This document shows, in pieces, positions 27,501 through 41,000 of a stretch of DNA of 64,000 nt (the stretch's first letter is position 1; every line of letters begins with the position of its first letter). The translations under genes were made by a program, and so were the position numbers. The DNA lies in the NCBI RefSeq assembly GCF_027596085.1, contig NC_072451.1, positions 9,811,098 to 9,875,097 of the forward strand, written 5' to 3'. Below the pieces are notes generated by a model. The model worked only from the letters and a program-made list of their open reading frames with translations. It had not been told where the DNA came from and made no database searches. This DNA comes from Anoplopoma fimbria. Taxonomy: Eukaryota > Chordata > Actinopteri > Perciformes > Anoplopomatidae.

Positions 27501-30500
27501 CCATCCCCCCCCTTTAATCTTGATGGGGGGTTCAATGGGCCATGCTTGCCAGCTTTCCAGTAAGTGAACAGTGAGTTTGTTTTTATGAAGGGGAATTCAA
27601 ACAGACTGTGGATTATCTGGAAACTGGATGCTCTTAATCCTCTTAAAGCATTCTGCCAAGATTCAGTACACCCGCACACGTCAAGGCCGTACGGGTCTTG
27701 GACTGATACTGCATCACAAATACCACTTCTTCATTTTTATTCGTTGTAACATCTTTTCTTTTATATCAACAGGTTCACCAAACTGGCACCCATGTTCCTC
27801 AACCCGAATTACAAACGGTTCTCCAAGATCGGTGATTATTCCCCTCCGTTTGGTGTAAAATCACAAGGTATTATTACGCTTTCTTGTCTTTGCAGTTGTA
27901 GGTTAATACTTGATTGTTCTAAGCACTGTCAAGGCCTCTGTATGCTTCAAACAAGTTGGGACAACGTGTCGTCTGTCTTTGTGTGAAGAAGTGTTATTAC
28001 CTCTTCTAGACGGAATACAGAATCATCCCCCTGGCTGCATCCACCACCCCGCTGAAGTCTCTCCAACAATTCTCCCCCGCCTCTAGACTCGCGATAGGAC
28101 ATTTGTAACAGACCAAATTCATCCAGATCCTCTAGCCGACACAGCAACCTTTTTTTCCAGCCAAATGTGTGTGTAGGGTTGCCAACTTCCACCAGTAGAA
28201 ATACCGAGCGGCAGCAGATAATTATGTGCAGGTTGTTTTGTTGAAGCACGTTTTAACTCATGTTTTGTGAAGGACGGATTAAACCTGACTAAACCCAAAT
28301 ATTCAACGGTGCTTATGAGTGCCTGCAGTTACCATCATCTCTGAAACTGCTCAATCTGCAGACAGACGTACTGATTTTAGATCAGTCATCAGTGTCACAT
28401 ACAGAAGCAGCCAGTTTGAAAGGCATTAAGAGCCCCAAGCCCGGAACAAATAGTATTTTTAGTATCTACGAGTACAGGAAGAAAAGGTGATAAATACATA
28501 TAAGGGCTGGCCTGAGCAATCTTCACATTACACCAAAAGGTTTTACTAACAGAGGTTTGTTAATTAATGTAAAATAGTTTCTGTCTGGACAGAGGTAATG
28601 TTACAAACAGAACGGGCAGGAATACAAAGGCAATATAAAAGAATACATTAATACAAGTTAAAGATATAAAATCTTCTTCTACACTGTCCAGTGTCTCACA
28701 CTTTAGCAGACTGTCTGTGGTCTCCCACCTTGCTCGGCCACCCATCTGTAACGCTTGTATAACATTGTGACATGAATAAGTGTCGGCCGCTGGCTCCCAG
28801 CCCTGCCTCATTCATCACTGCTATGTGTAGTTGTGCTGGAGATGAGGGCATCGTAGCTGGATGGAGTGTGGAAAGGGAGAATTATTTATCTTTTTCTTCG
28901 TCATCTCACTTTTTTTTATCTCTCTGCCTCTGTCTCTCTCCCTCTCTCTTTAACCTGCAGAGAACATCATAGATATTCTCCTGTATGCTACTAAGAGCTA
29001 TGGCCTCGGGGAAGAGTTCGAGAGGTGAGTCGGCGCCCGTTGTCCTGTCATTCTTTGATCCAGGCAAGGCAGTCAACCCAATATCCCCTTTGGAGTGTCA
29101 GTTTATAACTCCTGGAAATGCACACACAATGAGGTGCCGATCAGTGTGAGCTCTAATACCAGTCCATTAGAAGTCTCTCCTCACGTACGCCACGCTTTAT
29201 TCACCAAATGTATTTCAATCAGGAGAGACCATTCAAATGAGGAAAAGATAATTGTTTATTATTAACAGATGATATGTGACGATAAAGACTTGATAGAGTC
29301 TTTGGCGCTTGGACTTTACAGGGAGATTTGTTATCGAGGGGTGTCTGCCCTGAGCAGCAGCTAGATAAAGCCCCAACGTGGAGTCCAGATACTGGTGGTG
29401 GTGGTGGATGAGGAGGCTGATAGAATGATGAGTTGATGAAGCTGATGAATATGCGAAGATTGGGCGGAGATGTGGAGGTGGAGGGGCGCATAGCAGAAGC
29501 ATGTACGTATTGAAGGTAGAGAGACAGTCATATTTAAAAAGAGAATAGCAGCAAGATGATAGGCTAATGTTGTCATTGTGTCGCTGTGCTATTAGATAGA
29601 GGAGACCAGCTGATCTAAACAGCTGATATCATGATTGACAGCCCCGAACAATGACAGCGAGGAAATCCTGAGTGAGCATGCGTGAGGAGAGAATGGCAGA
29701 TGTATGAGAAATAAACTACAAGACTAAGCATACGAGAGTATTGTCTTCCTGACTGAACTTGAGCTAGAGGTTCATTAGTTTTCATCAGGGCCTTGTCTGA
29801 GGGGGTTTCCACTTTCTTTAGTCCATCAATGAGTCTTCTGGCTTTTCAAGTCCCAAGAAACACAAGTTAGAGCGTCTTTAGCCTCTGTACTGGGTTGTAT
29901 TCCGCAGTCAAACTGAATATTTAATAGTGTACAGTTACAAGAGGGATTTAAATCAAATCCTTTGCATTTGATCGGAATGGGGGTCGGCAACTCTGATTTT
30001 TTTGTAACATGGCGAGCGCGGCTCATGCAATCAGACATTTTCAGTTGTGACGATCACAATTAGTTCACAACTAAAAGCAGTATTTACATGTCTGGGAATT
30101 ATACATAGACGGCCAATTCGTTTTAAGATGCTTTAGAAGCAGGAGGAGAATAACGCAAGAAAACAGCATTTGTGTGTTCACGCCTCCGTTCATGCTCGGA
30201 GCTTGTGCTCCATCTGCGGAGGTTCACGCTTCGAAGTCAGGCACGAGTTTAAAGAAAGCTTCTGTCGCTAAAAGTAGCAGAATGATTGATGGATGGGTGT
30301 CATGATGTTATTAGTTTAAAATTGGTCGGTACTAGCTTACGTAAGCATGCAAGATATGTTGTTTTAAAGGAAAGAAATATGATTGTTTTTTTATTTAAAA
30401 AACAAAGAAATTACTTTTTGTTTGCATATATTGTTAAATAGGTGCACAATATGACCATGGATATGATTTAACAAAGTAAAAAATTAAGTTGTAATTTAAT

Positions 30501-33500
30501 TCCAACTTGAAGTATATTTATTCTGAACTCAAAATGTTGATGAAATTCTGTACTTTTTCAATGTCATTTTCAAGAACAAAGACACACTCATTGTTCTAAA
30601 GAAATTATATCTTCATCTATCTATTGGATTTAAAATGCCTGATTTTGAGAAGAAAAAAAACGCCTCTCTTCTTAAGCAGTAGTTCCTCTCCATATACGTA
30701 TTTGACAAAACCACGTGTTATAGATTCCAAACAAACACGCCGTCCACATGCCCTGAAAGTCAAACAATAATGACCAAATCCCAGATCAGTTGCAGCGTTG
30801 ATTGACTCCCCTTAGTTTTTGTCTTTATATGGACCTCATCAGTCTGACCATCAGTTTCATCAGCCAGCTAAGACAATTAGGAATGTGTTTATTTTTCCAT
30901 CCAGAAATAAGCACTGCAGACTAAACACTGCACACATGTTGCACAGAGTCTACAACATAATAATATGGACCAAAGTCAGACACATTGTTGACTGTTAATG
31001 CCTCAGAGGGTCCTTTACTCGAGTATGAATACTGATAAAGAGCTGTGGAATTAATAGTATCGAAAGTATCTTAGTGGCTGAAATGAAGAATGGATGAATG
31101 TATTTGGAGCAGGTTGATTTTCGTTCCGGCAGGTGGTTTATTTCATTTTAGATTTAGTTTGTTTCCTTGCCAAAAAAGCACCACCGACACAAAACAATAC
31201 TTGTCAGGTTTTATACTGGAAAGTACCAATCAGATTAAGGATCCAACAATACTTTCAAGACGCAGAATATCAATCAGTTCACTTTATTAATAGTGTAAAA
31301 AAGCAAGATGTCCTCAGTAACTGAGTTTAAGAAGGGCACCAGTTAAGGATTTATTTCTTTTTCATTTTATTCAAGTTCTCTCCTCCACTTGTTTAAAGTC
31401 AGGGAGGCAAACACATTCGTTTCAACACACACCTGTTTTTTTTGTATGTTGAAAAAAGGAGAACGTAATGGGTCAATGGAGTAAAGTGGTACTGCTTCAT
31501 AACTGTGCTTCCTCTCTGTGTTGCAGCATGAGCTGTAAGACGTGCATCATCGTGGGGAACGGGGGAATCCTGGCCAACAGGTCTCTGGGACAAAGGATCG
31601 ATGAGTTCGATGTGGTGGTCAGGTACGTTAGGACACAGTCGTATGATACAGACGCACTTTACAGAGACTTTTATTTTCTTGAGTCAAGGGTGTTAGTATC
31701 ATAGATGTTGATAAAAAAGACAATTAAAATAAACAAATCAATTAGTTGATGAATCCAATAATTCTGTGTTAACCTTCTGCAGTTAGCCATAAGAAAGAGA
31801 GTACACTGTGGCCATAAAGGGACACACGGTGGTGCTGTGTGCTGGGAGATGCTCTTCTTCATTGAGGGCTTAGCTTACCTGGACTGTAGTCCTTGACCCG
31901 GAGTTAGCCCTGTTTCTGGATTCAAAGGCGGGCCTTCTAGTAACCCTGCACCAGAACCACGTGAAGATCTTGGTGATAAGTCTAACAGACTTAAAGAGAA
32001 AAAGTTTTCAGGGAAATAAACAAAACAGCCTTCAAATAGATCCTAGGAATATATCAAAACATGCAGAATAGAGTTGGAATATATAATATATTGAAATATA
32101 TTATTAGTATCTTCTCCAAGAGGATTATGTGATGTTGTATATTCATTTCTTAATTAAATTTCCTACTTGTTGTTCATTTATTTGCTTGTTTGTGTATAAT
32201 ATCAATAAAATCATGACCCATCTCATTGGTATCCAAAGACAGCTGGTGTTGTGTGTTGGGCGGGAAATTTCATGATTGATTTTGCAGCTCTGGGTTGCAG
32301 GTTGAACGAGGCCCCGGTGAGGGGCTTCGAGAGGGACGTCGGCTCCAAGACCGCGATGAGGATCACCTATCCAGAGGGGGCCATCCAAAAGACAGAGCGC
32401 TATGAGGATAAGTCCCTGTTTGTCCTCTCGGCCTTCAAAGCTCTGGACTTCAAGTGGCTCCGACACATGGTCTACAACCATAAGCTGGTAAGGCCGCTGA
32501 AAGCTGTTTAGTTCGCCACGGCACCAGGGGATTGTAGCAGTAGCTGGTCAGTTAACGATGGGGGGATGGATAGTGAGGAGGTTTATTGTGCACATTTCAG
32601 ATTTTTTTCAGGTTTTGAAACCTGATTGGAAACACAAAGAATTTACAAGTATCACAACAAGAATTCCGAAACAGAAGCAGGGAAGCTGATTCTTAGCCAC
32701 TCTAGGGGCGTGGCTTGACACAGCCACAGCCTTTTCTGCATTGATCAAACGTGAAATTATGTCATCATAGATTTTAGCATTGAGGTACAATTAAATTCAT
32801 AATTTTACATGTGCATACTAATCTAAAAACCCGAAGAGTTTAAGAGTTATGATGACTCCGAGCAGTTTAGGAATAAAAAGCAATATAATAGATTAGTTAA
32901 GATTCCCCCCTGATAGTCGGAAAAACTCGATTTTGGAATTAAATTTTTTTGCTTTTTAGAAATAAAGTTGCCAGGAGCCTCCTGCGAGAGGCAACACTGT
33001 AATATAATATGTCTCGGTGAGGGGGCGGGGATAGCTGCACAAAAGAATCATCAGTTCTATGAGCTCATAATTTATATTTTAATTAAATATTTGGGCAGTT
33101 AAAAAGGACCCTTTGCTAAAGAAAAAGAAGCCCTGTGGCTAGAGCCCAAAAGCCAGGCCCCAAACCTGCCCCTGGGTAACCCTGTAGCATCTGAGATGTT
33201 TTCAAGCCCATAGCAGATTAGTGTCCTGTCTACAAGTATACAGATTTTTTTTTTTAACAAATATTTTCCTCTATGTTTTGGCCTCTTGTCCACACTCAAA
33301 CAGAGGTCTGGGACACCAAAAGGGATATTTTTGAAAACGCCTCCAAAGGTGTAGATGATTAAAAATTGGTTACTTGGGCTTTCATCACCTTACATTGTAC
33401 ACTGAAAGCAGCAATTCCACTTCGTCAGTCCACACATATAAGTCAATTTGTATGAATAATGAAATAATTAGCCGTTGCTTTACTATTGTTTACTATTTGT

Positions 33501-36500
33501 TCTCTGATATTTGACATATCGTTGATATTGCCATATACAGGCATGTCGAGCGTTTGGAGTCGTTTTACGCGTTCTCGTGTGGACAGAGATATTTTGTAAA
33601 ATGCAGGTCGTGTGGGCAGAATTTGATTTTAAAACGTAGAGAATAATATCTGTTTAAAAAAAAATAATCTGTATACAGTACCAGTCAAAAGTTTGGACAC
33701 ACCTTCTCATTCAATGGTTTTTCTTTATTTTTTTTTATTTATTTTTTCTACATTGTAGATTAATATTGAAGACATCCAAACTATGAAGGAACACATATGG
33801 AATTATGTGGTAAACAAACAAATGCTCAACAAACCAGAATATGTTTTATATTTTAGATTCTTCAAAGTAGTTGAATGAGAAGGTGTGTCCAAACTTTTGA
33901 CTGGTACTGTATGTGCCTCGAGCTAAATGCCTGATACACTTTTCAAAACTTTTGAAACAAAAGAAACAGTGCATTGATTTGAACATTGTGACTCAGAGGA
34001 AACACATTTGAAGTGACGTAACATACAAAGGAAGGGTTGGAACTTGGCATAAACAGCATTACTAATCTTAAAACCTATATTGTTGTTATACTATGCTGGA
34101 AGAGAGTTCATAGAATAAATGTTGAGCTGACAACTCTGCTACGTTTTAATCCAGGTCAGAATAATCTGGGCTGCCATGATTGCAACTCAAGGATCCCCAA
34201 CAAAGACAAGGTAGTACTCTGAATTGAATAACAGCCAAACAGAAGAAAAAAATTCTATTATATTAGATTTCTTTAGCGAATAGCATAGTAGCCTAGAACA
34301 CCCCCCCCCCCCCCCCCCAACAATGTTCAATGTTAGCGCCGACCTATAGATGGCGATATTTCCCCAGAAATAGAACTTTAGACTGATGGCAAATGACACA
34401 AAGGTACTTAGCTATATAATACTTAAAAGAGTCTCTGCTTTTGAGAAAACAGTTGGGGCGGGAGCCCCGAAAGCCCCACCCCCAGCTTCACCCCTGCTAA
34501 CGCTACTGAGGTTTTAATGCTTTTGTTCAGCATATGTTATATAAAACATCATCCTTGCTGATGGAAAATTAAAAAGTAAATTACAAAATCATAATGCACC
34601 ACTGAGTACTCAGGCACACTATGCTAAAGTTCAGCACTGGAGCTGAAAGCCTCAGAGCAGCAGACACAAATGAAAGTCTGCCCTCTGTATTTTTCGCTCT
34701 TCTATATTTCCATCTCAGTGAGTCGTGTAGTTTAGTGATTTTCAGACCAGCTTGCCATGCTGTTATCCTGTGCTGTGCACAATGAGGCGGTTTGCAAAAA
34801 GATCAGAGTGATGCTGCTCATCGCAGATACTCACTTTCAGAAACCTTGGATTGTAGTAGAGAGGGAGGGTTACCTCTCTATGTGATGGTGGAAGTAATAA
34901 TAACATACCTGCTTATCATTATTGTCCCTCTGTTTAAACTTTTAGTTATTATAAGCCTCAACGTCGACCCGGCTTACCAAGGTTGACTCCTATACTGCTG
35001 TGGCTACAGGCTTTATGGTCGGACATGCTTCAGAGGGAATGTAACACATTCCTGCAGCCCGAGTCACAACATACCTGCTCTGTACTCTCTCCACTCCGCC
35101 CTGACGGGGAAAACAAACGGGAGTCAAACGCTCACAGAGCTCTGAATACATCTGATAGGAAGTAATGGCTGCCGCTGTGATCAGCCGGTCGTTTCACTGC
35201 AGAAGACTCACGCTTTTGGTCTCGTTGAGCTACAAACACACAGTCTACCTGTGTTGACACAGAGTGGTGCTTCTTTCACCTCACAAACAATCTTTTCCAT
35301 AATTTGCAATGAAAAGTGACTCGGCTAAAAAAGAGCAACAGCCGAATGAACGTTGTTCTTTGCTAATGAGAGAGTGAAAAGAGATGAATGATTAGTTTGC
35401 ATCATGGACTGTATATAAGAAGTGGACGTAGTCGTGATGTTGGTTTGTGGACTGCTGTTTTGAAGCCAAGAGTTCGGCGTTTTGGCTGTCGCCATCTTGG
35501 ATTAAGGCTGTCGCCATGTTGTTTTTCTTTGCAACCGATGAACAGAAGTTACCTTTTTTATTTTTTGTGCAGAAAAGTGAGTACAAAACAAGTGCAGACA
35601 AGTACATGAACACATATACGACCTAAGACAAAGTAAGACAGGGACCACAACAAAGGGGATATAAGAAAACTGAGGAGAGTAACAGGTTTAGGCTGGGGAG
35701 TATGAGAGTGAGAAACGGAGGACCAGCAAATTGTATGTAGATGACTGAGGGAATAAATCAAGAGAGAAGTAGAGTAATTTTCTCATAGACTTCTATACAA
35801 CCTGAGGAGTCGCCCCCTGATGGACAGTAGAGAGAATGAGAGTTTTAAGACACTTGCACATTGGCTTCACTCAACAGAACCGGAGGTTGCCACCTGGTTT
35901 GCGTCAGAGCTTACTGACTCCTTGTATAAAGCACTGGCAGATCTGATACAGTTATATTTGTCCGCTCAATTTATAACAATGAGGATAGAGTAAATAAAGC
36001 GCTATACAATTTAATAAGTAACACAAACTGCAGACGTCAAAACAGCCATAAAATTGAATCATCAACTTCTCTAAAATCAGTTTGAACATAGACTTGACAT
36101 TATAATCTTCGTGACGGGAGGATTTTACAAAAAAAGCACAATCACTACAATTTGTGACAGGAGCTACCGTAGAGTCATTGTTGCTACAGCTCCTATAAGC
36201 TGCCTTAAAAGGCAAACTTAAATGTTAAGATAATATGTGTGTCAAGACACTATTTTTAACCACTTTAAGGACACTTAACAGTGAGACAGCGTTTTTTTAA
36301 TCATCAAGCTTTCCACATATTGACCTTGAATACACTACTTTTTCTGTTTTTCCATCGATTATACCAGCAAAAACACATTTTTAAAAAACTGACTTGAAAG
36401 CGTACTCCAGGTATACTTTAGATATTTTATTCCATTGCTTCATTTTGATTGATGCACCTTTGTAGAAGTGATGGCAACTTTTTTTTGCCCTTTGCAAAAG

Positions 36501-38046
36501 TCTGACTCTCAGTATTGAGAATCCTTCCATGTCTGATGCACGTCAATCCGACTCCAGCCAGAGAGCGGCGTGTGGGGAGTAAGAGACTTCAGCTTCGATG
36601 CACATCAGAAAGCAGCTGTCGCTCCGCTGCAGCACCGGAGGGCACAGAAGCAAGCCAGGGCTTCACTGGTGGTGGTCCTAGTCCTGGATCACGTTTCGCC
36701 TCCACTGACAGGTGGAGGTCTGTACGCTGTTGCAGCTGTATTGCTGCATCCCTTACCCTTTGTTGTTATCACCAGGCTTGTGTCTGTGTCACAGCGGAAG
36801 TGATTAACACTGTTGTCTTTAAGCTATTGCTGCCATCCACACCATGCCCCATCACATTGTCTCTGGGACCTGAGGCCGTTTTTTTACACCTCTAGTCTAC
36901 CTTTTGATTTTTACACAGGCATTTAAACATGCTCGTAAAACCAACATACTAAAACATTTTCTTTGCTGAGCAACCATAAAACAAAGAACATTCCTCCTCA
37001 AAACTGCTTTCTTCGAGCATATGAATGAATTTAGTTGAACAGTTGTTTTTTTTGTGGTATCCTCTGCAATGTACCTACAATGAGGAATCAGGAAACACGC
37101 GTGATTTAGTAGTGATTTTGTTCTGTAGATCTTTCGTTGGTGTATCCTTAAATACCTAAATACTGCATGCTTTCAACAAACTGCTTGTCATATTGTCCGA
37201 CAGTGTCTGAAGCCCTGAAGCCCCCCTCCATTTACACTTTCCTGACTGCAGAATTACAAATCTGCATCAAAGAAAAGACAATCCAAAGCTCTCTGTGCCA
37301 CAAATCTTCTTCTGTCACTGTTTGTGTGTGCAACTGAGTGCAACGCAAGGAATGCTTCCTTTTTGGAAGATTTTTGTCAAAAAAAGGTATACCCTTTTTT
37401 TCCCCCATTTGTATGATTCATTGAGCCAAAGCTGCAGAGACGCACAAAAGACAGAGTGGTTGGAGATAGGTCAGAGAGGCGACGAGACGCCACCAGGAGG
37501 AAGCTTGGACAGCAGGTCTTTCACCAATACGTCCATTGTGCTCATTTAGGACAGACTTATCATCTTCAGGAAAAGGTCAGAGCATACTGAGCTCTTTAAA
37601 CTGCTTTTCTCCGTAATGGACCATGTACGTGGTAAGTAGCATTTGCAGAATGATTCTCTGTTGGCAGTGTTTAAAGGCAGCACAAGACTACTGATTGTGA
37701 CTTAGTTGGTTGAACTTGTAGTCCTTTGAACTACTAGTTTGGCAGTTTGTCCCAGCTCCTCCTGTCCCTGAACGAGACACTAAGCGAGACACTGAAGTTT
37801 CTCGGCACTTTACAGCAGCTCACTGCTCTGCTCCTAAATGCTTACGGTGGGTTACATGAAGACGTCAATTTCATGTATGTACCTGTATGTGTACGACAAA
37901 TGAAATAGTTGAATAAACAGCAATGGTGTTGAATGGACTTTGAAGCTGATAGACCAGCTTCATTTACAACAACACTTCAGGGCGGGGGGATCAAGTTCCC
38001 TCCCCTAGAGCAGTGGAGTGCAGACAGCACACCAGTTAATGGACGT

Positions 38047-38094
<48 letters not shown>

Positions 38095-41000
38095 ACTGGG
38101 TATGAACAGGCTGGAGGATGAAGTGTCGGCTGGAGGAAAACTGATGACATCCATCATGGCCGACTTCCTTGGACTAGGTATTTTTATATTATATTAGAGG
38201 AGAAGAACTTTGCATATCTTATCTTTAAATAATTGTCTGTTTTCATTTTTTCGTAGAATAACTTTTTAATGATAAAAAAAAAAGTCTGGAGCCATGATGT
38301 TCATTTAGATTCAAATAGACCACGTAACAGGGTATGCTTTAGGGCGGGGCTACCTTGTGATTGACAGGTCGCTACCAAGGCACGTCCGCTCTGGAAGTGG
38401 TCTGTGTTTTCGTCTTATAACGTCATCCCTTTCACATTGTTTTTTCACTTCATGAAAGTTCATAGTAACATTTTGGTTGCCTAAAAATTCAGTGATCAAT
38501 CGTACTTTGCTTCTCCCTCTTGTGTCACCTCTGCTTGGGAAATAACCAAGATGCCGACCGCCAAAAACCAAGATTGTGCCACAGAACCATGATGAAAAAT
38601 TCCCAAACCAATAGTTGATGTCCCGGTGACTGATTCCACTTGTTATGTACAGTCTATGATATGTACTAAAGTTAGTTGACTTAGACTTCATTAAAGGGAT
38701 GTGAGAATTGCTTGTCATTTGATCCCGTCTGCTATGTGCAGATGGGTTTTCCACAGACTGGTGTCCTCCCAGTGCTGCCAGCAGAGTGGTGGCGTTGGGT
38801 TTCCCACTCCGACAGAAGAGCAAAATGTTCTCAGTCGGACAGGATTACCACCTGATCTGTCAGTCGCAGCTCACAGTCTTACAGGGCAACATCGCTATGC
38901 TAGTAAGCTAATAGCTCATAGCTCATATCACTGCTGTTGGGTTTCTCCCTCGTCTTCCCTCCAGCATACCTGAGCGAACGGAGAGGCAGGTATCCCAGTA
39001 ACTGTTCATAAATAGACATCAGGACCGCCGGGCAGACTGCTGGTAATTAGGGTAATGGCCCCAGGTATACTGATACAGGGTCTTCCTCCTCTGACTGGCT
39101 TTGTTTGCTCCGCTTGTTTTTCATCAGCGTTTTAATGGCGTTGACCGCTCCCCCCCAGGCCTCAACTGAGGATATTGCTTTCCCTGGGCTGCTTGAGCAC
39201 CATCATATTTTCCACCCTTGTCCACTTTGCACACCATCCTGCCAGGTGATGGTTGTAAGAACTGATAAATAATTTACCATGTGAATACTAATGGTAGGTA
39301 TTCATCATTAGTACACGATGGAAGTCATTGTCAAACTGTGTCATCTGTAAAATATCCCACTCATCATGTATTGGTTGGGCTGTAATCAAATCTCAAACAT
39401 TCCTTAGTTGCAACATTTTTATTTTATACTTCTTTGTTGCTTTAAACCTTAGCAAAGGATTAAAACAGGAGAGCAGTCACTATAAAATGATTGTTTATGA
39501 GCTGTTAACTCCTATAATATTTAAATTAAATGTAGATAGTATATCCCAATGAATGTGAATGGGCCCAACTTTGTTCCCACACTTAAAGCTGCATTAAATG
39601 GGTTTTGGCCAGAAGATAAACAGCCCTGACATATTATCAGCTTTTAATAGCTAACATGTTACCATACTGTTATATACCTATTTACACATTACACCGAGCA
39701 AAAAGCCCAATAGTCACTCTCCTCTTCGCTTTGTTCTTGGTCTCCACCAACTCCAGAGAAAATATCTGTCTGTTTATGGACCAGCTAGTCTCTAACTGAG
39801 ACTTTCTGCTTTTCCTATGTGTCTGCTGTGCAGGTGGTGGGCTTATAAAAGCTTTTACACTGAAAACAGCTGCTTGCTGCTGCTGGAAACTCAGTTGTTT
39901 AGAGCTGTGAGACTCAACCAAAATAGTAAATATGCCATAAAACCAAAATGATGAGCCTAGAGAGGCTTAAAAGCCTTTTAATGATTCTATTAAAAGTCAC
40001 ATTAGTAAACAGAAAAAGTATTGAACTCTTGAGAAGTCCACAAGCTTGTTCACTACTGATATAATGGCAATGTTTCTTTATTCTGCTGTTAATGTAATTA
40101 CTTAATTACATGATTTATTTGGCTTAATTAAAAAATTTCTAAAGCAATATACTGTTTTAATATGCCCTATTAAAAAACTGGGCCACTAAGCTTTTTGTAA
40201 AATGACTTGCACATTGCTCTTGATTTTGTATCATTTTCATTGTGAACAGTGGTTTAGCTGCATTTGTTGATATGATGGCCTTTTACTGTACTTGTACATT
40301 TTGTGCAGTGTAAGGGTCACACTCATTTCCTAACTCTCTGTGTCTCAGCACAGCACTGATGGATTCTGGAAGTCGGTGGCCAAGCAGGTTCCAAGGGAGC
40401 CCAGCGACATGCGCATCCTGAACCCCTACTTCATCCAGGAGGCCTCCTTCAAGCTCATCGGCTTGCCTCACAACAATGGACAGATGGGCAGAGGGGTGAG
40501 AGACCAGCAGTCACTTTCCTTTCAGCACTCGGGTTGAGAAGTAGCAGGAACAGCTCGAGCCGTTTCACACGGCTGCAAGCTAATGGTCGAGGCTGGAGCC
40601 TCTGGTAGCCGACTCCACCGTCTGTCTGTTTGCATTACCGAGGCCTCTGTGAACATACAGCAGAGGCTTCAGGGTGCCGGGCACCCGGCCCGCAAACACA
40701 GTCTGAAAACAACGTGTTACCATTAGGCTGTTATAAATAGAACCGTTCTTCAGATTTCACATCTGCAACATCTCCACACAATAACCGTACAGTTTAAACA
40801 ACACTGTTCACCACATTCTCCACATGTTCTAGGATACACTACCTGGATCGCTTTCAAACACATTTTTGTCTGTTTTTTCAGAATATCCCCACCCTGGGGT
40901 CGGTCGCCATAACTATGGCCCTCCATAACTGTGACGAAGTAGCAGTGGCTGGATTCGGCTACAACATGAGCACCCCCACGCCCCTCTGCACTATTATGAG

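Larger units (their letters stand above)
32488..40348 (+). other. st3gal3 intron, 7.9 kb
   Basis: Largest intron. It holds a Tc1-type MITE (33676-33909), an 18-base C run (34301-34318), two copies of the 'agaagtggacgtagt' repeat (35403-35890 plus strand, interrupted; 38290-38660 minus strand) and a CA microsatellite (38048-38092). The open frames at 36515-36895 and 38823-38350 have no recognisable protein content. Confidence 0.6.

Noticed and set aside
32282..32300. Alternative upstream acceptor (tttgcag at 32287) for the sialylmotif L exon
   Set aside because: Using it adds 13 bases and breaks the RLNEAP continuity; the acceptor at 32300 keeps phase and motif.
36515..36895. 126-codon frame in the large st3gal3 intron
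   Set aside because: No recognisable domain, no good splice sites in phase with the gene, and composition like the surrounding intron.
38350..38823. 157-codon minus-strand frame
   Set aside because: Mostly overlaps a minus copy of the dispersed repeat; the frame is not shared with the other copies.
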